In this document: positions 8,875-19,228 of the stretch, in pieces
Position numbering within the stretch: the first letter of the stretch is position 1
Layout: every line of letters starts with the position of its first letter
NCBI GenBank assembly: GCA_002682825.1
Contig: NOKP01000068.1
Span: 169,179 to 193,148 of the forward strand
Reading direction: 5' to 3'
DNA: 23,970 nt
Origin: Neonectria sp. B-13
Taxonomy: Eukaryota > Ascomycota > Sordariomycetes > Hypocreales > Nectriaceae
The notes under the pieces: generated by a model
What the model saw: only the letters and a program-made list of their open reading frames with translations
What the model was told of the DNA's origin: nothing
Database searches by the model: none
Translations under genes and position numbers: made by a program

Positions 8875-10725
8875 CTAATTTATATAGTGATAGAAGTCCC
8901 AACAATTCCCAGCTCTACATAGAGCTACATTACACTGCTGACAGCGGTATCGTGACTGCTTGGGTCTCCGGCCTCTATTTCCGCTGACTGGTCTCAACGG
9001 CTGCTGTGGCCGCGCCTCTCCAAGCCGTATTCCTTTACAAGCTTGACAAGCTGAGGGATTCTTGTTCCGGACCCAATTGTGCTGTAAGACAGGCGTAAAT
9101 TCGTCCCCAGTCCGAAACCTCTGCCGTGACTGACTGTCAGATGCATACGTTGTAATAAGGTCATTGATAAGGCATTGCCGCCAACTGCCTTGTAATGCCT
9201 CCGGCTTCCACTGCGGCTGCCCCCATTGCTGTAAGATGAAGCTGTTGATAAGGGCTATTTCTAGCAGGAAGTCCCAAGCTAGGGCCTTCCAGCCGCCCCT
9301 GCGTACACGGCGGTCAAGGCCCCAATACGCTCGCATCTGATCTCCACGATCTACAGCGTTCATTTCCTCATTGTAGATAGCAGCGATGGATGGAATAGAA
9401 ATTAGCTTGACAGGCTCATCACCAAAAAAACGCTGTATTGGCCGTGCTTGTATTTTGTCTGTTGTCGGTCTTTTCCTCTTACAGACCAGTCTTTCGTTGC
9501 CCCTGAACACAGTTGACAGAAATAACACAAGGGCATTGTCTTTCCAAGCAACCTGAATGACCTTATTGTCAGCTGTAGGGATAGCTTTGATGTCATTGAA
9601 TTCGAGGCTACCGGCAGCTGTGTTATCCGTATCTTTGAGCTTGATCAGGGGCTTGTAGATGCCACAGTTCCTGCGGGCTGTGCCGGTGGCTCCGTGGCCA
9701 CATTGCCGGAGCCAGCGAAAGAGGTCACAGGAAGAGAATAGGTTATCGAGAAATACGTGGTATGTGGACTCCGGCAGCAGATTTACTAGGGCAACAACCA
9801 CAGCTTGGGTTGGGTTCAGATGGAACGTCTTCTTCCCTTGTCGCTGCTGCCGGACCCGCCGCAGCTGTGACGGCAGGCGCCGGTAGGTCGGCCGGATCCC
9901 TACGGGCCCGAACTTCCGGCCCGGCCGGTGCCAAATCCACCGCAGGAAATAGCCTCGTTGGGCTACAGCCCAGACTTTGAAGCCTACGGGAATTGGCTTC
10001 GAAGGGACAGTCGTTGTCTCTAGGGACCTTCCGAGAAAGCGGACCATACACTCATCTACAGCAATAGATGTGCCCGGTATGTAGAAAACCGTAGACGTAT
10101 GCTGTATGTGGTCAGACCACACATTGACCCGGCTAAAGGTGCGGCCATAGAAGCTTGTATTAGGGTCCTTATCAATAGTTGCAAAGTCATAGATGTGAAG
10201 ATGCCGGGATAATAGCTGGAAGCGGTTGTAAGGCATCCACTTGGTCACAGGGTGGATAGGGCATTGGTCCTTGGTTGTAGAAATCTTCCAATAGTCCTTG
10301 ATCTGCGGCTCCCTATGTATTCTCATATACATCAGGATCGCAAGCCATATGTAGATTTCTGCAATAGAGGTCGGCTTCCAAGTCAACAGCCGTGACTGCG
10401 GCTTCAATCGGCAGCTGCCATCTTCGTGCTGTCTTAGCCGGTGACTGACCCAGCTGTTGGTATAACAGACCCAGCTTTCCACTAAGGAAATAGGTAGGAA
10501 TTGCTGGAAAAGCAATAGTGGCTCTGGGGGCAGGGCTGTTATCTCGAAGACCCGGCTTGGAATGACCATCGGCTCGAAGTTGTAACCGCGATCCCGGACC
10601 GGATCATGTATCGGCCGGCAGGTGTTATCAGCTGGGTGCTCACGGCGGCTGTCATCAATACTAATGAAGCTATTGTCATCGTATGCGTTGACTGCCGCCT
10701 GGCTAGAGAGCTGTTGGGAATCCAT
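8875..10725 (-). CDS. piggyBac-type (DDE_Tnp_1_7) transposase
   Basis: Catalyses cut-and-paste movement of the surrounding element. From Met at 10725 (MDSQQLSSQ) it is 616 residues, near the roughly 600 of the family. The frame is open back to 11079 but that passes through the terminal repeat, so a start inside the element is required; Met at 10821 is the alternative. Catalytic aspartates fit the piggyBac DDD pattern: D224 in IAVDECMVRF, D327 in VFLDNLFSS, and D459/D462 in NAVDRGDQMRAYW. A Cys-rich C-terminal zinc-binding domain (CQACKG ... CQQCNVALC ... CWDFYHYIN) matches the family's end-binding domain. No stop or frameshift is present, unlike the adjacent Helitron. A short intron in the 5' leader is not excluded. 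Confidence 0.9.
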   Translation of the reverse strand: MDSQQLSSQAAVNAYDDNSFISIDDSRREHPADNTCRPIHDPVRDRGYNFEPMVIPSRVFEITALPPEPLLLFQQFLPISLVESWVCYTNSWVSHRLRQHEDGSCRLKPQSRLLTWKPTSIAEIYIWLAILMYMRIHREPQIKDYWKISTTKDQCPIHPVTKWMPYNRFQLLSRHLHIYDFATIDKDPNTSFYGRTFSRVNVWSDHIQHTSTVFYIPGTSIAVDECMVRFLGRSLETTTVPSKPIPVGFKVWAVAQRGYFLRWIWHRPGRKFGPVGIRPTYRRLPSQLRRVRQQRQGKKTFHLNPTQAVVVALVNLLPESTYHVFLDNLFSSCDLFRWLRQCGHGATGTARRNCGIYKPLIKLKDTDNTAAGSLEFNDIKAIPTADNKVIQVAWKDNALVLFLSTVFRGNERLVCKRKRPTTDKIQARPIQRFFGDEPVKLISIPSIAAIYNEEMNAVDRGDQMRAYWGLDRRVRRGGWKALAWDFLLEIALINSFILQQWGQPQWKPEALQGSWRQCLINDLITTYASDSQSRQRFRTGDEFTPVLQHNWVRNKNPSACQACKGIRLGEARPQQPLRPVSGNRGRRPKQSRYRCQQCNVALCRAGNCWDFYHYIN

Positions 10726-10839
10726 GAGAATGCACAGAATGAGTTGTATGATGAATTGGGCGGGGTTGATTTCGCCGGTGCTTGAAGTCACTCTACGTAC
10801 CTCAGCCTCGGCGGGGGTCATGTGGGGCTCAGTACGGAG

Positions 10840-10867
10840 GTGTAGTCTTACGACACTCAAAGGGATA
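10840..10867 (-). repeat. Right terminal inverted repeat of the piggyBac element
   Basis: Exact reverse complement of 8781-8808. It ends GGGATA on the plus strand and is followed by AGCTGAG, which does not repeat the left flank. Confidence 0.93.
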
Positions 10868-13800
10868 AGCTGAGTGAAAACGAGCGGCCTCCCCCCCATC
10901 CAACTCTTCTCCCTCCATGACTTTGTGATAAATATTTGCAGAGAAGAAAATGCCAACCGCCTCTCACGTCTGTAGCAGGTGTGGAGAGCCTTGGACTTCA
11001 GGCTTATCTGGAACGTATCGCACGTGCCTACGATGTCGAAAGGCGGATGCAGTTCGTAGAGAACGAAGGAAACGCGCACGCCAGGGTGATGAGATACGTC
11101 GCTGTACCAGTTGCCTTAGACCCTGGAACTCAACACTCTTCCGTACTTGCGATATCTGCCGCGAGAATACTGCCAGGGCGAAAAAACGGCAGTGCGATTC
11201 AGGGTTATTTCGTGTATCAGCAGCACGTACCAGTGGTAGTTCTGTCTGTTCAAACTTTCAAAGACCCTGGTACTCGGATCTATATATTATCTGTGATGAA
11301 TGTCGTCACAACATCGCCTTGCGCCGTGCTGGTCAGGCAGCGACATCTGTTGATACAAACATAGCCAATCGACGTATGAACAGAGCCGATCAAACAGCCG
11401 ACCGTCGGTTACCTCGATCCCAACTGAGACCAGACCCTCTACTGCTTCTCCCTCGCCCGCTCCTAATGTAGCAGCTAGAAGACCCAACGCTAATCGAAGA
11501 GCACGAGCTACTAGGATGTGGTGGTCGCGCGTAGCCTGCCTCAAAGTGCGACCATTTAGTCAAAGCTGGAATCGGCGTTGTTCCTTTTGCTCAATATCGC
11601 TTCTTCAGACAGAAAGGTCTGGATGGTGTTGCACAAATGGGAAAAGAAGGGCTCCGAGACTTCCGCCATATCCACGATATTTTCAGCAATGGCTAGACGA
11701 CACAGATTTGCCGCTGTCGATGCTGAGTCGTTGTCACATCCAGTATATAGGCTATCATTGCACCACGCATTAGCGGAGTGCGCATTCCCTTTTGCCGTAG
11801 TCGGCAATGCGACAGCCGTCGTCTTAATAGCCTCTTTGCATTCTCTCTTATAGGTTCATCTGAGCGATTCATTCATCCTCCAGCACCGGCTGATGTAGTC
11901 GTTTCCGGCCGAGTATACCACCGGCTACCCAATCTTTCGACAGGCGATCATAGTATGCGATAGTTTTTATACGATGAATCGGCTCGATCACGCACTGCGA
12001 CGACTAAGCGGGTCCCTTTGATTGCCGTGGAGAAGGTTCGCAATTTGCTGGAAGGAGTCAATCCATATGTACACACTGTTCGCCGTGCTATGTCCACTGT
12101 CGACCCTGAGACTATACCAATTGCGGTAGAATTGAGAGACTTTCCAGCTGATGGAGAAGTAGCTGCGATTGTTAATATGCAAAATCTGAGCAGGGTCAAC
12201 CCCCGGAAAGTTCTTTATTTTACTCACAGTGGACAATGCCACTTTATGCATATCCTTTCTCGGCATTATGAACCTCTCCAGTATCCCTTATGCTTCCCAC
12301 ATGGTAATCCTGGTTGGGGAATATCGGAGTCATCTAACTCCAACTCCAATGAGACCGATGACCGATACCAGCTAACGCAGCAGCAATGGTACCGCAGTCT
12401 ACTTCTTGGTGAGCCGCGTTTTTGTTATTTTGGCCGCCTTACCTGTGAATATTTGGTAGATATGTTTTCCAGGATTGAGGATGCGAGGCTGCATTACTTG
12501 AGATACGGGCGAACGCTTCAAACATCAGGCCTAGACCATGTAACCGACCACCTAAGGGCAGATTGGATGCGAAATAGGTTACCGTCTAGCTTTACAGGGT
12601 CCCGAGCATGGGCCTCTGAACAAGTGGCTGATGCTTTAGCTCTTGCTCGAACATTCGGCAAGCCAAGTTTCTTTATTACAATGACAACGAATCCTAATTG
12701 GCCTGAAATAACTTCCTATATGAAGCCTGGTCAGGTCTTTACGGACATACCGGTGATTGTCTGCCGTGCATTCAACCTAAGAATGAAATATCTGAAAAAC
12801 TTTATCAAGGATCATTTTGGAACTATTTTATATTTTATTAGCGTGGTTGAATTCCAAAAACGGGGTTTATCGCATTGTCATATGCTGGTCAAGGTTCGTA
12901 ATGTTCTCTATCTTAGCAAAGTTCTTAGAACTGATTAATTCTGCCCTAGGTATCGCCAGAGCCTATCTTAGAAGCTCTGGATATGATAATCTCCGCCGAA
13001 CTACCACGATTACCTGCCGATGCCGCGCTCCGTGCTGCAATTCTCCGGTCCAATATACACAGTCGAAGCCATCTCTCCAGAAGAAAATGCTTATTGCAAT
13101 AAAAACGGATACTGTAGATTTGGCTTTCCTCAGCCTACATCAGATCGCACAACGATGGATTCGCAAGGTCGGGTGCATTTTCGACGTCGAGAAGCGGAAA
13201 ATGCATAGGTCGTACCATATATGCCTTCTCTATTGCTCTATATGGACTCTCACATACATATTGATGTTTGCCTCTCCGCTCATGTCTTTATGTATCTCTT
13301 TAAATATCTGTTCAAAGGGCAAGATCGAACTGGCTTCCGATTCCAAGATGAATCCGCTCCTGACATCTCGGACGAGTACGAAGATTATATTGCAGCCAGA
13401 TATCTCTCATCGTCCGAGGCCGCCTGGCGAATATTGTCTTATAATATTACCTGCAAAGCACCGACTGTACAAGGACTACCCATACATCTGGAAAACGAAC
13501 AAGCCGGCCAATTAGTACAATCATCAAACCAATCATTCATGTCCGAGCTTCTATGGTATTTCCAAAGACCATCGCAAGACCCTTTTATTAACCTTACTTA
13601 TCCGGAATTCTACAGCAAGTATTACTATGTCATCTTACCAATTGATCGTCTGTTGAAACAAAATCAATGGTTTATTTCGCACACTCAAACTGGGGACTGT
13701 ATGAAGCAACGTGTACTGACTCAACGACAGGGGGGCAACTCTGTAACACGCATACATACTGTGCACCCGCGAGTAGGAGAACTATTTTACCTTCGTTTGT

Positions 13801-15926
13801 TACTTCAACACCGGCCAGCCTTTACATTCGCCGAACTAAGATTAGTTCAGGGCCTACAGTATCAGACATACCAGGAAGCTGCGATAGCCTTGGAGCTTTT
13901 CCAAGATATATGCGAAGCCACATATGCTATGGAAGAAGCCATAGCATCGTATAGTCGGCCCTCCCAGTTACGCTTTTTATTTGCCTACCTATTATTGGAT
14001 TTTCCCTCGCTAGCAATCCAACTATGGGATCAATTTCATTCTGTAATGTCTGCCGACTTCGATCTTCATTATGGACAACAAGAAGCTCAATCACGCACTT
14101 TGCAGTCAATATCACGAATCCTGCGAGGTAATGGCGCGACTTTGAAACAGTATGGACTACCAGAACCTGCCATTGTTGAGTGCGAACTCAACATAGAGTT
14201 CGACACTTTCGCATCGCAGCGAGTGGAACTGTTAGCCCGTAGCCATCGATCTTATGAAGCATTCAATGCGGACCAACGTCATGTGTTTGACACAATATAC
14301 TCTGCTATTCCTGAAGGCGGGTGCTTCTTTATTGATGGAAAGGCTGGAAGGGGCAAAACATTTCTGGTACAGGCCTTGTGTGACAGGATTCGCGGTGAAG
14401 GCCAACTAGTTTGTATCACAGGCTCAACGGCCCTTAGCGTTACACTCTACGATCGAGGTCGTACAGCTCATTCCATGTTTGGTATCCCTATGCGTGAAAA
14501 CTCAACAGAACTAATTTCATCCATACGGTTAACTTCGCCCCGGGCCGAATTACTACGTCACGCAAGCTTCATATTATGGGAAGAATTACCTATGGCTAAT
14601 AAGGCTGCTGTTGAATGCGCTGACGAACTACTACGCAATATTACCAACGATAAACACCCTTTTGGTAATAAGACCTTCTGGTATAGGCGACTTCCGCCAA
14701 GTAGCTCCCGTCACACCAGCTACAACAGCACCTGCAGCTGTGTTTGACAGCTCGATCCGTTCGTCTTCGCTCTGGCTACACTTCCAAATCCTACGTCTTA
14801 CCACGCCGATAAAGACTGCATCTGATCCTATTTACTCAGACTGGCTGGATAAAGTAGGTGACGGCATACCGCCATACAATACCGAAGTATCCCTCGACCA
14901 TTTAGGTGAAGTCGATTCGCTCCAGGAGGCTGTGGACTTTCTGTTTCCAGATGAAACCACAATGAACCCATCACAATCTGTCCTCCGGTCATTCCTCAGT
15001 CCATTTAATATGCAGGTGGACGAATTTAATGACCTAATGCTAAAGCAGTTGCCCGGGAATGAAGGTTGCTACCCATTTACTCTTCTCACGCTGACCTATT
15101 ATGCTGATATTCTGATTTTATTAGATACATTCCTTAGCAGTAACTGCATTAAATAAATGGATGATCCCGACCAAACACTACCTTCTGCAATCATATCCGA
15201 CTACCTATCTATGCTTAGACGAACCGGGTGTCCCTCCTCATGAATTACACCTCAAAGAAGGAGCAGTCTGTGCTCTTATGCGAAATCTATTCATTGACAA
15301 AGGATTGGTGAATAATGCCCGAGTCCGGATTCTGCACCTTGATCGTCGACTTATTTATATTCAAGTGTTGCGTTCTGCCACGATAAGGTGCGAAGATGTT
15401 GAATTCTATCTTCCACGTATCAGCTTTGATTTCCAACCACGAATGACAAATTGGACAGTCCAACGGAGACAGTTTCCTCTGCGGCTAGCATATGCCACAA
15501 CATTTAATAGCTGCCAAGGTCTTACCTTGGATAGGGTTGTTCTGGATCTCCGAAACCCGGTTTTTACACATGGTCAGCTGTATACCAGTCTGTCACGAGT
15601 CCGGCAACGCTCAGACCTCCGAATCGTTTTACCCAGAGATAATGAGAAGAAAACGACCAATGTCGTCTTCCATGAACTACTTTTGCCTCAGTAGGGCTAA
15701 CTTGATTTGGAGATCAGATGATGAATCTTTATACTTTTTTTTAGTCTGAATATCCAAGAGCATTAGCGTGATAATATAAACCATCATGGCTAACATACGT
15801 CATTATTTGATCATGGACAATCAGCTGTCTACTCAATACTATTACCATATAACCTTTCGCTCCCTCACCTCGATTCTTACTCTTTTTAAGCATTAATGTT
15901 CAATATCATTAATCTCAGAAAATAAG
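10868..15926 (+). mobile_element. Decayed Helitron (rolling-circle transposon), ends not located
   Basis: The block encodes the RepHel protein of a fungal Helitron, described in the pseudogene entry. The 5' end may lie left of the piggyBac insertion or in 10868-10949. The 3' end (hairpin followed by CTRR) was not found with confidence, so the right boundary given here is nominal; the small ORF at 15927-16235 may or may not be inside. Composition becomes AT-rich after 15700. Confidence 0.7.
10950..15694 (+). pseudogene. Helitron Rep-helicase (RepHel), multiply broken
   Basis: Replication initiator plus Pif1-type helicase for rolling-circle transposition. Order: three CxxC...CxxC zinc-finger-like repeats (about 10970-11315; the third has F for one Cys), a fourth Cys-rich segment (CSFC ... 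GWCC, 11576-11634), an N-terminal conserved block, Rep motif FFITMTTNPNWPEI, the HUH motif FQKRGLSHCHML (two His), the catalytic-Tyr motif YLFKYLFKG, then Pif1 helicase with Walker A GKAGRGKTFL, Walker B-like LWEELPMANK, DFRQVAP, and the C-terminal TFNSCQGLTLDRV and YTSLSRVR motifs. Breaks: frame changes near 11360-11470, 11690-11790, 13065-13080, 14679 and 15228; in-frame stops at 11961 (TAG), 13206 (TAG) and 15154 (TAA). A GTTCGT...CCTAG segment at 12894-12949 may be a genuine 56-nt intron, since it preserves phase and family sequence resumes. The reading of each lesion rests on family conservation. Not functional as it stands. Confidence 0.88.
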
Positions 15927-16235
15927 ATGGCTTCCCCATTACCAAAACTTGCGAACACGATCCATATCCGGGATTTCATTGATGATGTTTTACCAGATAG
16001 TTCCCGGCCCAATGCTCCCAATTGTGTGGAGATCCACTCGAACATTAACATCTTTCCAGATGATGAGTTCTACGATCTAAATGTGGTTGTGGAGCCTATT
16101 CATACCTGTATCCGAACCTACCTCAAACAAACAGAACGCTCTTTATATACGCCCAATGCGTTTTTCTATGTCGATGGCCGGTTTATTACAGCCCTGAACC
16201 CGGAAGGAAACCTTGAAATTACTGTTTATGCTTGA
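15927..16235 (+). CDS. Small unknown protein next to the Helitron
   Basis: An open frame of 102 residues, MASPLPKLANTIHIRDFIDD to EGNLEITVYA, starting 232 bp after the Helitron helicase stop and on the same strand. I do not recognise it. It is acidic, has alternating hydrophobic stretches (FYDLNVVVEP, AFFYVDGRFITAL, NLEITVYA) suggesting a beta-rich fold, no signal peptide and no membrane segment. The codon pattern and lack of low complexity look more protein-like than the AT-rich surroundings. Some Helitrons carry extra genes, including OB-fold single-strand-binding proteins; a beta-rich small protein here would fit but that is a guess. The stop (TGA at 16233) could be a mutated codon of a longer gene, since the last strand seems to end abruptly. 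It could also be an independent gene or a captured fragment. Confidence 0.45.
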   Translation: MASPLPKLANTIHIRDFIDDVLPDSSRPNAPNCVEIHSNINIFPDDEFYDLNVVVEPIHTCIRTYLKQTERSLYTPNAFFYVDGRFITALNPEGNLEITVYA

Positions 16236-17772
16236 GTAGTTAACGAAATGCATACATTCATTAAGGGTGGAAATAATAAGTAGGGGCACCAGTTACTATA
16301 GCTAAGGGAGTATTCACATAAACCGTATAGCGAAGACCTCCGGATGCCTAATAGCAGGGACTAATATAAAACGGACTTATTATATACTTGAAATGCTAAT
16401 AATACGGTCAACATTAGACTAGGATTTACAAGGTGATTAGTAGTAAGTCAAGTAGCCTTGTATTTTTAGTCTATATTCAGAACAGACCACTCGCCCCGAT
16501 TATGGCCAATAGATGACTGGCTGTCGCTTTTTTTCCTTTTGCTATAGAGAGCACTTGAGGAAGATTCCGGAATGCCTTAAGCTAATGCGATTACTAACTC
16601 TTATCAAACCCTTTTTTCTTCTTTTTTTATGCTGTTTATTCTGGCTCTAACCTTAGCGCGGATTCAGCTCCTCCCTTCTGAGTATATCAGGATTTCGGTA
16701 AGGAATGAATATCTTAATCTTACTCCGTACTCTTCGCAGGGATCTGATGGATGCACTTTACTTGCGTGCGGGTCAATGCGTTTCCTCCGTAATATTTTAT
16801 GTTTTACTTCCTTGTATATGGCGATAAGCACTTCCTGTGTGAATTCCTTGGCCTAACAATCCCTTTGCAGCAATCTAGTGGCAAACCGTCGCCCATATCC
16901 TGTCTCATTCCTGCGTTCCTCTAATACCGGTTTGTTTTTTCCATCTTTTTATAAGTAAACGTACATCTCTCTTCATCCTATTTATGCGCAAGGGTCAACC
17001 TGAACACTTCAATGTCCTTTGAATCAGCGATGTAGAGCATATGATAAGTTTACATTTCTCCTTGGAACCTGCTACCAAAACAGATGGATTATTTAATACA
17101 GTTTAACGCTTTTGACTGACTGAACTCTTAGTGCATTTATAACTACAGCCTGTAAAGCAAACTACATACCAAGCAACTACATACCAAGCAACTACATATC
17201 CGGCAATATCGTTACTGCATCCAAGTTTTTATATAAGCAGGGATTAACTCATCACTTCAGGATTCTCAGCCTTGGGAATGCGCAAAACTGCTGGAGTCGT
17301 TGCAGAATTAAATTACTTTCGCCCCCCCTCGATATACCTCGCTCCTTCCCGAAGCATCTTTCACAAGACCAATGGGGACATTGGTTCATGACGTGGTCTC
17401 CCGATAGGTATCTCCAAACAATGAGAACTAGAAAGTTTCTTTCTTCCTTGATGCAGCGCTTGGCAGCACGGCTCGAAGAACAACACAACAGCACAGTACG
17501 CAGCTAAGAACAGGCTAGCTGAATTTGATCAGATGGAATAACGCAGGCTGAAAAGGAGGTATGATCGAAAATATTCTACTTTTATAGAGAGTGAAGAAAG
17601 CAAAACAGTGCAATAACTGAAGAAGCATGCCGGGTAGAAAGGAGGAACTCAATGCTCAGTCCTTTGTGTATCAGGCCCATTGCCAAGTGACGTGGCCACT
17701 GTACCCGGCGCCTCTTTGAACTCGTCGCTCTTGGGGATATCTCAGAGCCTTCGTAAAAGGTCTGTTTCACAG
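16236..17772. other. AT-rich non-coding stretch with unassigned coding remnants
   Basis: Over 1.5 kb without a supported gene. It is AT-rich up to about 17250, with many short TA-rich runs, as in RIP-affected transposon relics. From about 17230 to 17510 the plus strand has a longer open frame ending ...RLAARLEEQHNSTVRS (TAA 17505-17507), and a neighbouring frame reads VAELNYFRPPSIYLAPSRS; together they could be a frameshifted remnant of an unknown gene. No family was recognised. A short tandem repeat (17156-17200) is listed separately. Confidence 0.45.
17156..17200. repeat. Short tandem repeat, three copies of a 15-bp unit
   Basis: The unit AGCAACTACATACCA is present once exactly (17172-17186), once with an extra A (17156-17171) and once partially with a C-to-T change (17187-17200). 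Function unknown. Confidence 0.85.
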
Positions 17773-18994
17773 TTACTTGCTGGGCGGGGCTCCTTTCTTG
17801 ATAGCCCAGTCTTCAACCATCTTGAGGACGTTCTGCCTCTTCCCATTGTATCCGACATGCTTCATCCAGTCTGCCAAAGACTTGATGCGGTTGGGGTGGA
17901 TACGATCCAGGAATGCTTCATCTCGCTGTGGGGTAATCCCATCTCCCCAGTAGCGCCACCAGGCTCCGAAGTTGTCGCTCCAACTCATAACCGAGTTGTC
18001 TCGAGGGGCATCAGGACCGAGAACCCAGTTGACCGATGCACCCGGGTAAGGCTCTGCAAGAGGCGCATATACCTCCCAGGGAATGGGCTTATGTGCCGCG
18101 GGTTTTCCAGTAATCTCTGTAAAGATCTTAGCAATCTCTGCGAAGCTGACATTGTCTGTCACAACTGAGACGTCGAGGCCTGCCGACTCGGACGGATTGT
18201 CAAAGATCCACAGATTGTAGATACCCACGTCACAGAGGGCGATCAATGGGAGCTTTGTATCGCTTGCTTCAATAATAGTCAGCCAGGTGTACTATTGATA
18301 AACGCCAGAGAATAGTACAAAATCAGAAGGACTATGAGGGGTGAAGTGAAAAGGATAGCTCGAAGGGGAAATAAAAGATACTCACGGGATGGAGTAGCCC
18401 ACAAAAATGACCCATCCGGCTGCTCAATAGGCACAAACATTCCGTCGTGCAGCATGTCCATATAAGGACCAGTGCTGAAAAGGGTACTCTTCATGACATC
18501 CTGCCCCAACGCGAGGATGAATTTGCCAACTCTCCCCTTAGACTCCATGTGGCCGCAATGGTACTTCTCCTCAAACTTGGCGGCATCCATAGCGTATTCG
18601 ATGTTCGCCCAAACGTAGTGCTGCAGCCCTTCCGACCTCGCGATCTCATAAGCCCTGAAGCCGTAGAAAAGCTCATCCTTTTCTCCCAGTGTGAAACCAT
18701 CTGTGTTCACCCAAGCCCCATAGACGCCCTTGAAGATCTTGTGCAGATCCTGCAGGTTATCCTGCGCGCCTTTGAGCAGGGTCACGTTTGGAAGAGCAGC
18801 GAGCTGCTTTGCTCGGGAAGATTCGAGATTGCGGGTCAAGACTCTGACACGATATCGGCCACTTTCCGCCAAGGCTACGGCTGGTTAGCACAAAGGTGAG
18901 AATCATCGCTCCACCATCGCTTCTTACCATGAACGACTGGCATGCCTTGAGCGCCAGTGCCGCCGATCACGGCAATTTCCTTCAAGTCGGCCAT
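17773..18994 (-). CDS. NmrA-like NAD(P)-binding Rossmann protein, three exons
   Basis: Atypical short-chain dehydrogenase of the NmrA/HSCARG family; members act as redox-sensing regulators or as NAD(P)H-dependent reductases, and the sequence does not decide which. Exons on the minus strand: 18994-18928, 18880-18386 and 18266-17773, giving 351 residues, normal for the family. Introns of 47 nt (GTAAGA...AACCAG) and 119 nt (GTGAGT...GAAG, GCTGAC branch). Dinucleotide loop GGTGAQG is at residues 11-17, after the first beta strand (EIAVIGG). Further family segments: RVRVLTRN, GVYGAWVNTDGF, FSTGPYMDML and the C-terminal WMKHVGYNGKRQNVL. The start at 18994 begins directly before the first beta strand, so no leader is missing. 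The gene is intact although repeats lie on both sides. Confidence 0.92.
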
Positions 18995-19112
18995 TGTGTT
19001 GACGAGTGTGGAACTGAATATGTGACCTCAAAGCCAAATCAATCAATGTACACTAATGTATACTAGATGAGTTGAAGATTATGATTCCGAGCTAATAAAG
19101 GGTATTTCCTCT

Positions 19113-19122
19113 ATTTATATAC
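19113..19122 (-). promoter_or_regulatory. TATA-like box of the NmrA-like gene
   Basis: On the minus strand TATATAAATA lies about 120 bp upstream of the NmrA-like ATG. This is motif and position evidence only. Confidence 0.4.
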
Positions 19123-19228
19123 CAATACATAGTCAGACCACCGGCCGGAGGGTTTTCTGGAGGTATAATGAACTTAGGTAAAGCTGGATTTCTAATCACT
19201 CGTCGAAGAGCTTCAACTACCCCCGCTG

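Larger units (their letters stand above)
8781..10867 (-). mobile_element. piggyBac-type DNA transposon, complete
   Basis: A 2087-bp element bounded by perfect 28-bp terminal inverted repeats, starting TATCCCTTTGAGTGTCGTAA inward from each end. It carries one transposase gene on the minus strand. Ends starting with CCC are usual for piggyBac, but the expected TTAA target duplication is absent: the four bases outside CCC are CTAT on the left and ATAA on the right. A TA duplication (8781-8782 and 10866-10867) is possible if the element starts at TCCC. It lies only 82 bp from the first Helitron zinc-finger codon, so it probably landed in or next to the Helitron 5' region. The intact ORF and identical ends point to recent arrival compared with its neighbours. 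Confidence 0.85.

Noticed and set aside
10868..11079. Transposase frame extends upstream to Met at 11079 (734 codons)
   Set aside because: The extension crosses the right terminal repeat into the Helitron coding region, read backwards; it is a chance open stretch. The start was placed inside the element.
10868..16235. Treating piggyBac transposase and Helitron as one composite element
   Set aside because: The terminal repeats close the piggyBac element exactly at 8781 and 10867, and the two blocks differ greatly in decay.
16629..16856. 75-codon plus-strand ORF (MLFILALTLARIQ...)
   Set aside because: Hydrophobic and TTT/TTA-rich as expected of AT-rich chance frames; no homology pattern recognised.
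17150..17205. Possible CRISPR-like array
   Set aside because: Only three contiguous units with no spacers, in a eukaryotic context; a simple tandem repeat.
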